From Flavobacteriia bacterium (GTDB taxonomy: Bacteria > Bacteroidota > Bacteroidia > Flavobacteriales_D > Crocinitomicaceae): a DNA stretch of 64,000 bases. The stretch covers positions 186,001 through 250,000 of the forward strand of contig JACPDW010000008.1 in the NCBI GenBank assembly GCA_016183815.1. The letters are read 5' to 3'. The notes below the pieces were generated by a model. The model ran no database searches. It saw only the letters and a list, made by a program, of their open reading frames with translations, and was not told the DNA's origin. Made by a program: the position numbers and the translations under genes. Positions 40,958-50,772 of this stretch are shown here, one piece after another. Each line of letters begins with the position of its first letter. The first letter of the stretch is position 1.

Positions 40958-42556
40958 CTAATTCATTTGTTCTAGTTTAAACTCCGAACTATAATGAAAA
41001 GTAAGATCAGGGTAATCTCTTTCTGCCATTTGTAATAAAAAAGGAGTTTCAGCTAAAAAAACAAAATTATTGTCTTTGTCTTTTGCAATGTTTCCTGTTT
41101 TTGCATTAAGAAATTTTTGTAAGGAAGAATCATTTTCAGTAGTTATCCAACAGGCCTTAAAGTAATTTTTAGGAACAAATCGACAACTAGCTCCATATTC
41201 ATGAGTTAAACGGTGAGCAATTACTTCAAATTGCAACTGACCAACGGTTCCAACAATTTTTCTATTTCCTGGTTGTTGAACAAACATTTGAGCAACACCT
41301 TCATCAGTGAGCTGTGAGATTCCTTTGTCTAATTGTTTCGATTTCATTGGATCTAAATTCTCCAACTCTTGAAATATTTCTGGTGAAAAACTTGGAATTC
41401 CTTTAAACATCATTTTTTCTCCTTCGCTTAAAGTATCTCCAATTTTAAAATTTCCTGTATCATATAAACCAACTACATCTCCAGGGAAGGCTTCATCAAT
41501 TACACTTTTATCTTGAGCCATAAATGAGGTTGGATTTGGGAATTTAAATTTTTTATCCAATCGAACATGATAATAAAAGGTGTTTTTTTCAAATTTACCA
41601 GAAACAATCCTTAAAAAGGCAATTCTATCTCTATGTTTTGGGTCTAAGTTGGCGTGAATTTTGAAAACAAAACCCGAAAATTTTTCTTCATTAGGTTCAA
41701 TAAATCTTTTGTCAGTTTCTCTTCCTATTGGTGAGGGGGAAATTCGAATAAACGTGTCTAACAACTCTTTTACACCAAAATTATTGACAGCTGAACCAAA
41801 AAATACTGGCGCTACTGATCCTGATAAATAATCACTTTGATTAAAGTTGTCATAAACTCCTTCGATTATCTCCAATTCCTCTCTTAATTCATTTGCAGGA
41901 GCTTCTCCAATAATTTCATTAAGTAAATTGTCTGAAATGTTATCAATTTGAACAATTTCCTTTGCGATTTTAGTTTTATTTGCTTGAAATAAATTTAGAT
42001 TTTTATCGTATAAATTGTAAACTCCTTTAAATCGATCTCCTATTCCTATAGGCCATGAAAGGGGTCGAACTTTAATGTTTAATTTTTCTTCAAGCTCATC
42101 TAATAAACTAAAAGCATCTTTCCCTTCTCTATCCATTTTGTTGACAAAAATGATAACAGGAGTGTTTCTCATTCGACATACTTCCATTAATTTTTCCGTC
42201 TGTGATTCAACACCATTAGCACAATCTATGACAAGAATAACGCTATCAACGGCAGTCAATGTACGATAAGTATCTTCGGCGAAATCTTTATGTCCGGGAG
42301 TGTCTAGAATATTAATTTGTTTGCCAGAATATTCAAAAGCCATTACAGAGGTTGCAACTGAGATTCCTCTTTGTTTTTCAATTTCCATGAAGTCAGAAGT
42401 AGCTGTTTTTTTTATTTTGTTATTTTTAACAGCTCCAGCAGTTTGAATTGCACCACCAAAAAGCAATAATTTTTCAGTTAAGGTCGTTTTTCCTGCATCA
42501 GGGTGAGCAATAATGCCAAAAGTTCGTCTTTTCTCTATAGAAATTTGATGTTTCAT
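40958..42556 (-). CDS. prfC: Peptide chain release factor 3
   Basis: The protein has 532 residues, full length. It is a translational GTPase with G1 AHPDAGKTT (17-25), switch [15 protein letters not shown]3 DTPGHKDF and G4 NKMD. The RF3-specific C-terminal part includes [20 protein letters not shown] and [12 protein letters not shown]. It recycles RF1/RF2 after peptide release. Monocistronic, with a 54-base gap to the next minus-strand gene. Confidence 0.97.
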   Translation of the reverse strand: MKHQISIEKRRTFGIIAHPDAGKTTLTEKLLLFGGAIQTAGAVKNNKIKKTATSDFMEIEKQRGISVATSVMAFEYSGKQINILDTPGHKDFAEDTYRTLTAVDSVILVIDCANGVESQTEKLMEVCRMRNTPVIIFVNKMDREGKDAFSLLDELEEKLNIKVRPLSWPIGIGDRFKGVYNLYDKNLNLFQANKTKIAKEIVQIDNISDNLLNEIIGEAPANELREELEIIEGVYDNFNQSDYLSGSVAPVFFGSAVNNFGVKELLDTFIRISPSPIGRETDKRFIEPNEEKFSGFVFKIHANLDPKHRDRIAFLRIVSGKFEKNTFYYHVRLDKKFKFPNPTSFMAQDKSVIDEAFPGDVVGLYDTGNFKIGDTLSEGEKMMFKGIPSFSPEIFQELENLDPMKSKQLDKGISQLTDEGVAQMFVQQPGNRKIVGTVGQLQFEVIAHRLTHEYGASCRFVPKNYFKACWITTENDSSLQKFLNAKTGNIAKDKDNNFVFLAETPFLLQMAERDYPDLTFHYSSEFKLEQMN

Positions 42557-42610
42557 CTTATAAAATGGTGTGCAAAAGTAAGGATTATTTGATTAATCTA
42601 ACTCTTATTT

Positions 42611-44005
42611 TTATTCCAATTCATAAGCTCCAATATCGGGTGGGTTGTTTCTAGGATTTCCTAATAAGTCAATATCTAATGTAGTTTGTATTCCTTTCTG
42701 TTGTAAAATGGAGGTGTTTAAAAAAGTAAAATCTCTATTTTCAACATCATTAAATTCCGGATTATTATTCCAATAAATTTGATTAAATAGGGGAGAAGTA
42801 CTGCTTTCTTTTTTCTTTATGACACAATAAGAAAAGTCAAAATTCAATTCTAGTTGTGCTTCAGGATTTAGTGTGTCAAATGCTATTTCATCCTCTTCAT
42901 AACCATAAATCACTGTATTATAAACTTTTCCTAAAGTAATGTCACCAACAAAATTGGTCTGATTTTCTACAAAATGATTTTTAATTGCAAAAGCATAACT
43001 TTGACTGGTGTTGTTTTCGTAACCTAATATATGACAATGATTTATGTCAAAATCACCTCTTTTGAGTAAAAAGAAACCATAAGTTCCACAATTGGATATT
43101 ATGGAGTTGTCCATTTTAACCGATGCACCATCAAACATAAAGACACCATATGATGCATGTTTTTCAATTATAGTATTTTGTATATGTAATGTAAATGTTG
43201 AATTATTTGAATCCGCTCCATATAAATGTATTCCTGCTGTACCATTTTTAATTAAAGCATATTGAATAGTAGAGGATTTTGCCTGATGAAAATAAATGCC
43301 ATACCATTGACCACTTACATCATCATAAAATTCTTCAAGCCTATCTCCTTGAAAAGTAACAATTTGATCTTTATTACCTTCTACATGCAAACTACCCTTA
43401 TAGACATACAACATACTGTTTTTATGAAGATGAATATTGCTTCCAGCGGCGATATGTAATGTCTTAGCCGAGTCTATAGCACAGTAATTGTAAATCACAT
43501 GTGGTTTGTCTGCACTCCAAGTGGTGTCATTTGTTTGAGGAGATAAAATTTCATTATAATGAAAATAGGCATCTTGTCCCCAAACGGCTAATTTAATGTA
43601 TTGATTTTTACCATTTGTTTTAAAACGAATAGAATCCTCCACAATCATTGGTAAATTTTGACCATTGACTTGCAATTTAACTTCAACAAAAACATAAAGA
43701 CTGTCTTCACCTTCTAATTCTAAGTTTTGATGTAATAAACCTTTAACACCATCAACATTTATCCTAAAAGGAGAAGTGCTTCCTCCCATTAATTCAATTT
43801 CATCAATTTTAACTCCTTTTTTGTCAGGATTAAATACTTTAAAATGTTGAGTTGTAGATCCAATAGTGGTGAAAACTGTATCAAATACTAAGGTGTCAAT
43901 AGAAAATTGAAGATTGTTTGATGAATTAAATTTTTCTTTTTTGCATGAAATAAAAAAAAATAGCTGGATAAAAAGTAATAAATAAAGAATGTTTTTTTTA
44001 TTCAT
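42611..44005 (-). CDS. Surface lipoprotein with right-handed beta-helix
   Basis: The protein has 464 residues with a signal peptide ending in the lipobox FISC (Cys21). The N-terminal half contains an immunoglobulin-like domain (FDTVFTTIGSTTQHFKVFNP). The second half has short repeating turns with asparagine ladders (GIYFHQAKSSTIQYALIKNG, NSIISNCGTYGFFLLKRGDF), typical of a parallel beta-helix. The C-terminus NPRNNPPDIGAYELE is the common end of beta-helix surface proteins of this phylum. Probably carbohydrate binding or adhesion. No T9SS tail. It follows the T9SS protein gene by 45 bases on the same strand. Confidence 0.8.
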   Translation of the reverse strand: MNKKNILYLLLFIQLFFFISCKKEKFNSSNNLQFSIDTLVFDTVFTTIGSTTQHFKVFNPDKKGVKIDEIELMGGSTSPFRINVDGVKGLLHQNLELEGEDSLYVFVEVKLQVNGQNLPMIVEDSIRFKTNGKNQYIKLAVWGQDAYFHYNEILSPQTNDTTWSADKPHVIYNYCAIDSAKTLHIAAGSNIHLHKNSMLYVYKGSLHVEGNKDQIVTFQGDRLEEFYDDVSGQWYGIYFHQAKSSTIQYALIKNGTAGIHLYGADSNNSTFTLHIQNTIIEKHASYGVFMFDGASVKMDNSIISNCGTYGFFLLKRGDFDINHCHILGYENNTSQSYAFAIKNHFVENQTNFVGDITLGKVYNTVIYGYEEDEIAFDTLNPEAQLELNFDFSYCVIKKKESSTSPLFNQIYWNNNPEFNDVENRDFTFLNTSILQQKGIQTTLDIDLLGNPRNNPPDIGAYELE

Positions 44006-44050
44006 GTTTTAAATTAACGTAAAACTACCAGTTTTTCTTATACAATGAAG

Positions 44051-45019
44051 TTATTTTTTTTCAAAAAGAATACCATGCTGTCCATTTTTAAGAAAGTACA
44101 ATCCCTTTTTAAGCCAATTGATGTCAATAGAAGTATTTGAATTTAAATTATTTATGTTTGAATAAATCAGTTTTCCTTGTAGATTAAAAATTTTAATTTC
44201 ATTTGAACTTAAGTTTTGCAAAAACAATTCATTTTCAGCTGGATTTGGAAATAAAACCATTGACTTTGAATAAGAATTATTTTCAAAAAGTTCAACTTTG
44301 GCTTCATTAATTACTCCAATGGCATCTAAATCAAAACCAGAACTAGGATAAGGAGTTGGAAAAGGGTCGTTTATTATTTCACCTTCAGAATCATAACTAG
44401 TGTGTGATCCAGAAATATCACCAATCACATCAATTATTTTAACATGTGTAATGTGGTTTTTATCTATTAGAGTATCTTGTATTTCATTTAAGTCAAAAGG
44501 AGTGCCGTAACCTTGACGATATTTTCCTGCTAAATTATTCACATAAGAACAATTAGAATACTCAAATCCAGTTAATTGATTGTCGAGTGGAATAAAAGAA
44601 CGATTTGGAAAGCGAGCAAAATATACTCCATTAGAACTCACTTCAACAAAAGCCAATTCTAAAAGATGGTCGTCGAAAGCATTTTCAAATACTGCAAAAT
44701 CATATCCTTGACCGTCACTAATTCCATTTGGAAAGGATAAAATAGCCACACCACTGTCTCCAAGTGATACCACATCCATAGAATTTCCTTCAGCTTTGTT
44801 AAGAGCATTTTCTTCTTCACCAAAAGAAGTTATAGGACTTAAATTGTCTAAAATATTTTCTTTCCCTCTAAATAAACTTATTTGATTAGCCCATGATAGG
44901 AATAACGTAGAATCCTTATGAATTGCAATTGTGCCTTGTTCATTTGGAGCGGGTTCAAATTGTCCAAAAATTGATATAGAGAGAAAAATTAGACAACTTA
45001 AAAGATATATTTTAAACAT
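44051..45019 (-). CDS. T9SS-exported surface protein
   Basis: From the ATG at 45019 (MFKIYLLSCLIFLSISIFGQ) the product is 322 residues with a cleavable signal peptide. The longer frame from 45079 adds 20 residues without a signal. The central region has SLGDSGVAILSFPNGISDGQ, then GYDFAVFENAFDD and FVEVSSNGVYFARFP, a pattern seen in extracellular bacterial surface proteins of unknown role. The last ~70 residues are a type A sorting domain (VLFPNPAENELFLQNLSSNE to the Lys-Lys end). Divergent from a second T9SS gene at 45098. Confidence 0.85.
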   Translation of the reverse strand: MFKIYLLSCLIFLSISIFGQFEPAPNEQGTIAIHKDSTLFLSWANQISLFRGKENILDNLSPITSFGEEENALNKAEGNSMDVVSLGDSGVAILSFPNGISDGQGYDFAVFENAFDDHLLELAFVEVSSNGVYFARFPNRSFIPLDNQLTGFEYSNCSYVNNLAGKYRQGYGTPFDLNEIQDTLIDKNHITHVKIIDVIGDISGSHTSYDSEGEIINDPFPTPYPSSGFDLDAIGVINEAKVELFENNSYSKSMVLFPNPAENELFLQNLSSNEIKIFNLQGKLIYSNINNLNSNTSIDINWLKKGLYFLKNGQHGILFEKK

Positions 45020-45045
45020 TGCTTGCAAATTTAGTCTAATTTTTT

Positions 45046-45074
45046 TTGAAATTAATTGACAATTTTTATTTTTG
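45046..45074 (+). promoter_or_regulatory. Promoter of the 45098 T9SS protein gene
   Basis: TTG at 45046-45048 and TATTTTTG at 45067-45074 have 18-base spacing; the ATG follows 23 bases after. Confidence 0.55.
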
Positions 45075-45097
45075 TACAAATTTTAAAAATAGTAGTT

Positions 45098-46087
45098 ATG
45101 AAAAAATGTTTATTTGTTTTGTTTGTTTTAAGTTTTTTAAATCTGTATGCTCAAACTTTAACTAATAGTTTGTATATGTCAGGAACAATTACACCAACCA
45201 ATTTTTATATTGGAAATTTTGCTTCATTTAACACTTCTTTGTTGACTATTAATGGGTCAAATGTTACTTGGGATGCAAGTGGATTGACAAGAGAAAATGC
45301 CACTCCTGAAGTACATTTAACTTATGTAGCCTCTTCACTAACTCCGTATTATTCAGAATTTACTAATACCAATTATACCACATATGATCCTGATTTAACT
45401 ACATTTATAGCTTATGAGTATTATTTGATTAATTCAGACAGCTTGGTTTCTTTCGGAAATTACAACATCTCTGGAAATCATGAAGTTTTTCAAAATCCTG
45501 ATAAACATCTAATTTTTCCATTTCAATATGGTCAAAGTTTTACAGATACTTATGCAAAAACCAATTATAGTGATGCTACAACAATTAGTAGCTATCAAAA
45601 TGGAAATAGAACAGTAGAATTTGTTGGACATGGTACTTTAATCTTGCCACAAGGTAGTTTTTCGAATGTAGCAATGATTTATGAGTTGAGAACAAATAAT
45701 TTAGGACCAAATTCAACCGAATATACTTGGTACGATTTGAATACAGGAAAAAGAATTTTGTATTATGCTGAAAATGATGGAAATCTAACTTTAGCATATT
45801 CATCATCATCTAATTCTTCTTCAATAAATGAAAATAATTTAAAATTAAAGTCTTATCTCTTTCCAACAATTTCAAATGGTCAATTTGAAATAAGAAATAA
45901 AAGTGATTTGAAAATTGAAGATATTAAAGTTTATAATCTAAATGGTCAAATACAAGACATTTCAGTTGGTTCGATTTTTGAAAATAAATTTAGAATTAGT
46001 ACAAACTTAAGTAATGGAACATATTTTATAAAAATTGTTTATAGTGATAAAAGTTCAGAAATTCAAAGGTTTATCGTTGAAAGATAA
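45098..46087 (+). CDS. T9SS-exported protein
   Basis: The product is 329 residues from the ATG at 45098 (MKKCLFVLFVLSFLNLYAQ), with the signal peptide cleaved after AQ. The mature part is beta-rich and threonine/asparagine-rich with no recognised catalytic motif (YTWYDLNTGKRILYYAEN). A type A sorting domain closes the protein (LKSYLFPTISNGQFEI to RFIVER). Its divergent neighbour is also a T9SS cargo, so the two promoters share the 78-base gap. Confidence 0.82.
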   Translation: MKKCLFVLFVLSFLNLYAQTLTNSLYMSGTITPTNFYIGNFASFNTSLLTINGSNVTWDASGLTRENATPEVHLTYVASSLTPYYSEFTNTNYTTYDPDLTTFIAYEYYLINSDSLVSFGNYNISGNHEVFQNPDKHLIFPFQYGQSFTDTYAKTNYSDATTISSYQNGNRTVEFVGHGTLILPQGSFSNVAMIYELRTNNLGPNSTEYTWYDLNTGKRILYYAENDGNLTLAYSSSSNSSSINENNLKLKSYLFPTISNGQFEIRNKSDLKIEDIKVYNLNGQIQDISVGSIFENKFRISTNLSNGTYFIKIVYSDKSSEIQRFIVER

Positions 46088-46273
46088 ATTAATTTTCTAT
46101 AAAATTTAAGTGGAAACAACAAATTAATTTAATTTTTTTTTAATTTAAAGTAAGTATATTAAAGTAGATAGTGAATTATACTACTTTTATCTAATTTGTT
46201 TGTATAACTTCTTCATTTATTGTATTCTTTGAAATTTTATTCTTATTTTTCGAGAATATTTTGTAGATGTAAT

Positions 46274-48031
46274 ATGAAAAGACTTTTTGATATTCCACTA
46301 AAACAACTCAAAGATTATCCTAAAAAGGATATGTTTGTTTCAAAAGTGAAAGGAAATTGGGAGGCAATTTCTACCCAAGATTTTATGTCACAAGTCAATG
46401 ATTATTCACGTGCTTTACATAGTTTTGGAATCACACCTAATGATAAAGTTGCAATTATTTCTAATAATAGGGTGGAATGGAATTTGTTAGACATTGCTAT
46501 TTTACAAATAGGTGCAATTGTAATTCCTGTTTATCCAAATATTTCTACAAAAGATTACATTTATATATTAAACGATGCTGAAGTTAAGTTGTGTTTTGTT
46601 GGTACAGAAGAATTATATGAAAAGATAAATGAAATTAAACCTCAAATCCTCTCATTAGAAAAATTATATTGTTTTGACCAAAGTGAAAAATATCCTCATT
46701 ATTCGGAAATGTTACTTCATAAAGATAAAGTAGAACAAAGACAAATTGAAGAACTTAAAGCAAATGTAAGAACAGAATTTTTAGCTACAATCATATATAC
46801 ATCTGGAACAACTGGAAATCCAAAAGGTGTAATGTTGTCACATTCTAATATCATTTCTAACGTACTAGGTTGTGAAGAAAGAATACCTGCTGATAATAAA
46901 TCAAGGGTATTAACTTTTCTTCCCGTATGTCATATTTATGAAAGAACTTTGCATTACTTGTATATGTATTTAGGTTGTTCCATTTATTTCGTGGAATCGA
47001 TGGATACCATTGGAGATAATATTAGGGAGATAAAACCTCATGTTTTTACAGCAGTACCTCGTTTAATAGAAAAAGTTTACGACAAAATTATTGCTAAAGG
47101 CGAAGAATTAAAAGGAATTAAGAAAATTTTATTCTTTTGGGCAGTAAAAATTGCTGAACAATACGATGTAAAAGGAAAATCATTTTTCTATAGATTAAAA
47201 TTAAAAATTGCAAGTAAACTTATTTTTTCAAAATGGCGAGAAGCATTAGGAGGTGAAGTTAAAGCCATTGCTTCTGGAAGTGCTGCATTACAAGCTCGTT
47301 TAGCAAGAATTTTTTTGGCAGCGGGTATTCCAGTATTAGAAGGATATGGACTAACTGAAACTTCCCCGGTTGTTTCTGTGAATTGTTTAAAAAAAGGAAT
47401 AATGATAGGAACGGTTGGTCCTTTGTTGAATAATGTTAAAGTGAAAATTGCCTCTGATGGCGAAATTTTAGTCAAAGGTCCTAATGTGATGATGGGTTAT
47501 CACAAACAAGAAGAACTTACTAAAGAAGTACTTGAGCCAGACGGATGGTTCCATACAGGAGATATCGGTGAAATAATAGAAGAAAAATTTTTAAAAATTA
47601 CCGATAGAAAAAAAGAAATATTTAAAACTTCTGGAGGTAAATTTATCATACCTCAAGCGATGGAAAATAAATTTAAAGAATCTAGGTTTATTGAACAAGT
47701 GATGATTATAGGTGAAAATCAAAAATTCCCCGCTGCATTGATTGTTCCTAATTTTGCTTTTGTGAAAGATTGGGCAAAAAGAAAAGGACTCGATTTTTCA
47801 ACGTTGACAAATCGTGAAATATCATTGAAAGAAAATGTTGAACAAAGAATAATGGAAGAAGTTGAACTTTTTAACAAAGAATATGGACATTGGGAGCAAA
47901 TAAAAAAAATTAAACTTCTACCAGCAGAATTTACCATTGAAGAAAATGATCTTACGCCAACATTAAAACTAAAACGAAAAATTATTTTGGAAAAAAATAA
48001 ACATTTAGTAAATGAGATTTATTCTTCTTAG
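46274..48031 (+). CDS. Long-chain acyl-CoA synthetase (AMP-forming)
   Basis: The product is 585 residues from the ATG at 46274; the longer frame adds 18 residues of low quality. ANL-family motifs are YTSGTTGNPKGVMLSHSN (A3/P-loop), the VLEGYGLTETSPV motif, GWFHTGDIGEI and ITDRKKEIFKTSGGKFI. The length and DRKKEIF match fatty-acid rather than acetate enzymes. It activates long-chain fatty acids to acyl-CoA for degradation or lipid synthesis. Monocistronic by spacing. Confidence 0.93.
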   Translation: MKRLFDIPLKQLKDYPKKDMFVSKVKGNWEAISTQDFMSQVNDYSRALHSFGITPNDKVAIISNNRVEWNLLDIAILQIGAIVIPVYPNISTKDYIYILNDAEVKLCFVGTEELYEKINEIKPQILSLEKLYCFDQSEKYPHYSEMLLHKDKVEQRQIEELKANVRTEFLATIIYTSGTTGNPKGVMLSHSNIISNVLGCEERIPADNKSRVLTFLPVCHIYERTLHYLYMYLGCSIYFVESMDTIGDNIREIKPHVFTAVPRLIEKVYDKIIAKGEELKGIKKILFFWAVKIAEQYDVKGKSFFYRLKLKIASKLIFSKWREALGGEVKAIASGSAALQARLARIFLAAGIPVLEGYGLTETSPVVSVNCLKKGIMIGTVGPLLNNVKVKIASDGEILVKGPNVMMGYHKQEELTKEVLEPDGWFHTGDIGEIIEEKFLKITDRKKEIFKTSGGKFIIPQAMENKFKESRFIEQVMIIGENQKFPAALIVPNFAFVKDWAKRKGLDFSTLTNREISLKENVEQRIMEEVELFNKEYGHWEQIKKIKLLPAEFTIEENDLTPTLKLKRKIILEKNKHLVNEIYSS

Positions 48032-48171
48032 ATTTTAGTAGGAAAGTCTAAAATATGTATTAAAATCTAAAGGAAAAAAAATTAAAATGTCAGTATAATT
48101 GAGAAATCAAATTAAACATCAAATTACTATATTTTGTTCAATTCGTTTTTATTAGTTAAGTTTGTATCGAA

Positions 48172-48924
48172 ATGTTTGTGTTGTTAATGTCTAAGAAAAA
48201 CAATTTGTTAAATAATCATTTATATTTATTAAAAGAGAATAAAATATTGATATACAATAAACTAACTTTAAATTTTATCTTTTTTTTCTTTCTTTTTTCT
48301 TGCTCATCAAAACAAAAAATAAAAGAAGGTCAAATTGTGTATCAAATTGATTATCCGAACAATAAGGATAACTTTTTCCTTTACCATGTACTTCCTAAAG
48401 AAATGGTAACTAGTTTCAAAAAAAATAAAATGGAAATCAAAATTTTGAAAGCTGGTATGGAAAATACTGTTATTATTGATAACGATTTTCAAAAAATGTT
48501 TGCATTTTACAATTATGATGAGGCATATACCTGTTTACTTAATCCAAAAGAATTAAAAAATTTAATAAATTCCCAACCTAAATATAGAATTAAGTTTCAT
48601 AAAGAAACAGACACTTTGTTTGGTTTAACCGTTAAAAAGGCAACTGCAATAAACCCTGATAGACCGTTCGATCCAGTAGAAATATGGTATACAAATGACA
48701 TTTCATTAAAAAAATCCAATTGGTTTAACGGTTTTAAAGAAATTCCTGGAGTACTTTTAAAATACCACATCATTCAAAATGGAATTAAAATGGAATTTTC
48801 TGCCTCAAAAATTAATGAAATGAACATCAAAGATTCAATTGTTGAGATGAAAAGAAAGGGTAAAAAAATATCTTATTCCAAATTCGATGATTTGATTGAT
48901 GGTTTATTTGAAACCTTTAAATGA
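48172..48924 (+). CDS. GLPGLI-like lipoprotein
   Basis: The protein has 250 residues in the longest frame. The hydrophobic segment ends in the lipobox FLFSC, but the ~40 residues before it are too long for a normal signal, so a later start (for example the TTG before IYNKLTLNF) is likely. The mature part begins KIKEGQIVYQIDYPNNK, has VEIWYTNDISLKKSNWFNGF and ends after FKEIPGVLLKYHI. These are the features of the GLPGLI family of Bacteroidota envelope proteins. It overlaps the next, related gene by four bases. Confidence 0.7.
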   Translation: MFVLLMSKKNNLLNNHLYLLKENKILIYNKLTLNFIFFFFLFSCSSKQKIKEGQIVYQIDYPNNKDNFFLYHVLPKEMVTSFKKNKMEIKILKAGMENTVIIDNDFQKMFAFYNYDEAYTCLLNPKELKNLINSQPKYRIKFHKETDTLFGLTVKKATAINPDRPFDPVEIWYTNDISLKKSNWFNGFKEIPGVLLKYHIIQNGIKMEFSASKINEMNIKDSIVEMKRKGKKISYSKFDDLIDGLFETFK

Positions 48925-49556
48925 GATTAAGTTTTTTATTTTATATCATTCCTTTTTTCCTTTTTTCACAACAAAATAAAACTTTTGAAGGAAAGCTGAT
49001 TTATCAAGTTAATTTCGTTGATTCTATAAATTTCCACAACAATTTTGCTTATGAAATGAAAATTTTTACCAATGATACTTTAGTTCGTATTGAAACAGAA
49101 AGTGTTCAATTGGGAAAACAAATTTTAATAAAACATTTAATACGACAAAAATATTATGTTTTACTTGAATACGAAGAACAAAAATACGCAATACAACATC
49201 ATATTTTACCAGACAGCACTAAAAATAAAACTTCATTTAAATACACTTTTAAGAAAAAAAATGTCAATAATCTTCGCCTTAAAAAGGTAAAAGTGCGGTA
49301 TCTAAATAAGGATATCAATGAAATTTTTGTTTATCCTAAAATTTCCTCAAAATATGTAGATGTTTTTAAGGGTATAAAAGGATTACCTGCAATTTACTCC
49401 CTTCCAACAGAAATGGGAACTTACACTTATGAACTTAAATCAGTGGTTGAAGAAAAATGTCCAATTGATTTATTTGGAATACCTTCCGATTATAAAAAAA
49501 TCTCATTCGACCAGTTTATTAATGAAATAACAAACAAAAAAGAGTCTGAAAAATGA
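48921..49556 (+). CDS. GLPGLI-like secreted protein
   Basis: The protein has 211 residues with a short signal peptide (MRLSFLFYIIPFFLFSQ). It begins FEGKLIYQVNFVDS as GLPGLI proteins do and contains the family-type FKGIKGLPAIYSLPTEMGTY near residues 153-172. It is a paralogue of the preceding gene, translationally coupled by ATGA. Function is unknown in the family; some members are found near metal or vitamin uptake genes. A decayed T9SS gene overlaps its 3' end. Confidence 0.78.
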   Translation: MRLSFLFYIIPFFLFSQQNKTFEGKLIYQVNFVDSINFHNNFAYEMKIFTNDTLVRIETESVQLGKQILIKHLIRQKYYVLLEYEEQKYAIQHHILPDSTKNKTSFKYTFKKKNVNNLRLKKVKVRYLNKDINEIFVYPKISSKYVDVFKGIKGLPAIYSLPTEMGTYTYELKSVVEEKCPIDLFGIPSDYKKISFDQFINEITNKKESEK

Positions 49557-50377
49557 ACTTATATTTTTGTTTTGAATTAAAAAAAACTCATTACATTAAT
49601 GTTGCCCTGATAAATAAAAAACTATTTGCATTAATATCCTTTTTTTACTTTACCCATATTTGTGCACAATTTTCAAATATTAGTTTAATAAATTCAACAA
49701 GTGATGCTGCTAAAAGTGTATTTGCTATTGACATTCATAGTGATTCTGATCTAGAGATTATATCGTCCTTGTCAAACGAAAGCACATTAGCATTTATTGA
49801 TTGACGTCATTGCAACATAATATACCGAGAATTAGATTGTTTGGTATAAAAATTTAATAGCTTCTAACTTCGGGCCCGAAACAATTTTAACCAATACTGT
49901 TCAAGGTGCAGTAAGTTTTTTTGCTTTCAACATCGAAGATAATTTAAATTTGCTTATATTGAATATGTAATCGGTTTTAATTACCATCAAAACTTAACAG
50001 ACACATTAAATAATTTCGGCTTTTTATCTATTGCTGATCTTGATTCCTTTAATGAATTTGACTCTTTTCAGCTGGTATGACAACGATCAAATTTCTTGGC
50101 ATGAAAACCTTCAAGCGATAAATGTTAATAAATATGAAAACTCATTTATTTTAATTTATCATAATGCCTCAAAAAAAAACATTATTATAAGTTGGGATAA
50201 TACTGGCAATTTTCTAGAGAAAATTGAATTATATAACTCTTTCGGGCACAAGTAAGGGTTTTAACTATAATAGAGAGCAATACAGGTATAATTTATCTGA
50301 AAAAAAAATCAGGAGTATATTTTCTAAAGTTTTCACTAGATAATGAAGAAGTTAGGAGAAAAATCATTCTACAATAA
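49553..50377 (+). pseudogene. Decayed FG-GAP-type surface protein with T9SS tail
   Basis: The 5' part from 49553 reads FALISFFYFTHICAQFSNIS, a signal peptide, then STSDAAKSVFAIDIHSDSDL, the opening of an FG-GAP/VCBS repeat protein, and stops at 49802. Further in-frame pieces in other frames follow. The 3' end (about 50108-50377) still encodes a type A sorting domain: NKYENSFILIYHNASKKNII, a break, then YLKKKSGVYFLKFSLDNEEV and the final Q-stop. Several frameshifts and stops plus a large internal deletion are needed to explain it, so this is an old relic. Confidence 0.7.
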
Positions 50378-50772
50378 TATAAGATAACTATATGATTGAG
50401 CTTGATTATTAATCAAACGAATTTTCAAAAAATTTAAAAAAAAGCAATGAAGATAATGAATCTACACCCTTTTTTGTCGTTCTACTTTTAGGTTCTTTCG
50501 GCTTTTATTGATTTTCACTAACCTTAAAAGGTAATTGATTTTTTACATTAAAAAATGATTTGCATTTATTAAAATTGAAACTGAATTAATTTAATCAATT
50601 TATATATTTAATATTTTTTAGTCTTGACAAAAATAATTATCATGTGTTAAATTAATCAGTTAAACTAAATTTTATAACTTTTTTTAAATTTTAGCGTATT
50701 TTTGTAAAAAATAGTGACAATTAAATTTAGTTATTTTTTTGATAAATATATGAAACAAATTCATTTAAATTA
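50378..50772. other. 395-base gap, AT-rich
   Basis: No coding-like frame is visible. A -7-like box TATTTTTG at 50697-50704 lies 69 bases before the next gene and is its likely promoter. The words AAAAAAAAGCAATGAA at about 50434-50450 recall the terminator at 21494, but the second arm is missing. Confidence 0.5.

Noticed and set aside
50434-50480. Terminator like that at 21494
   Set aside because: Only the left arm (AAAAAAAAGCAATGAA) is present; the second arm does not pair.
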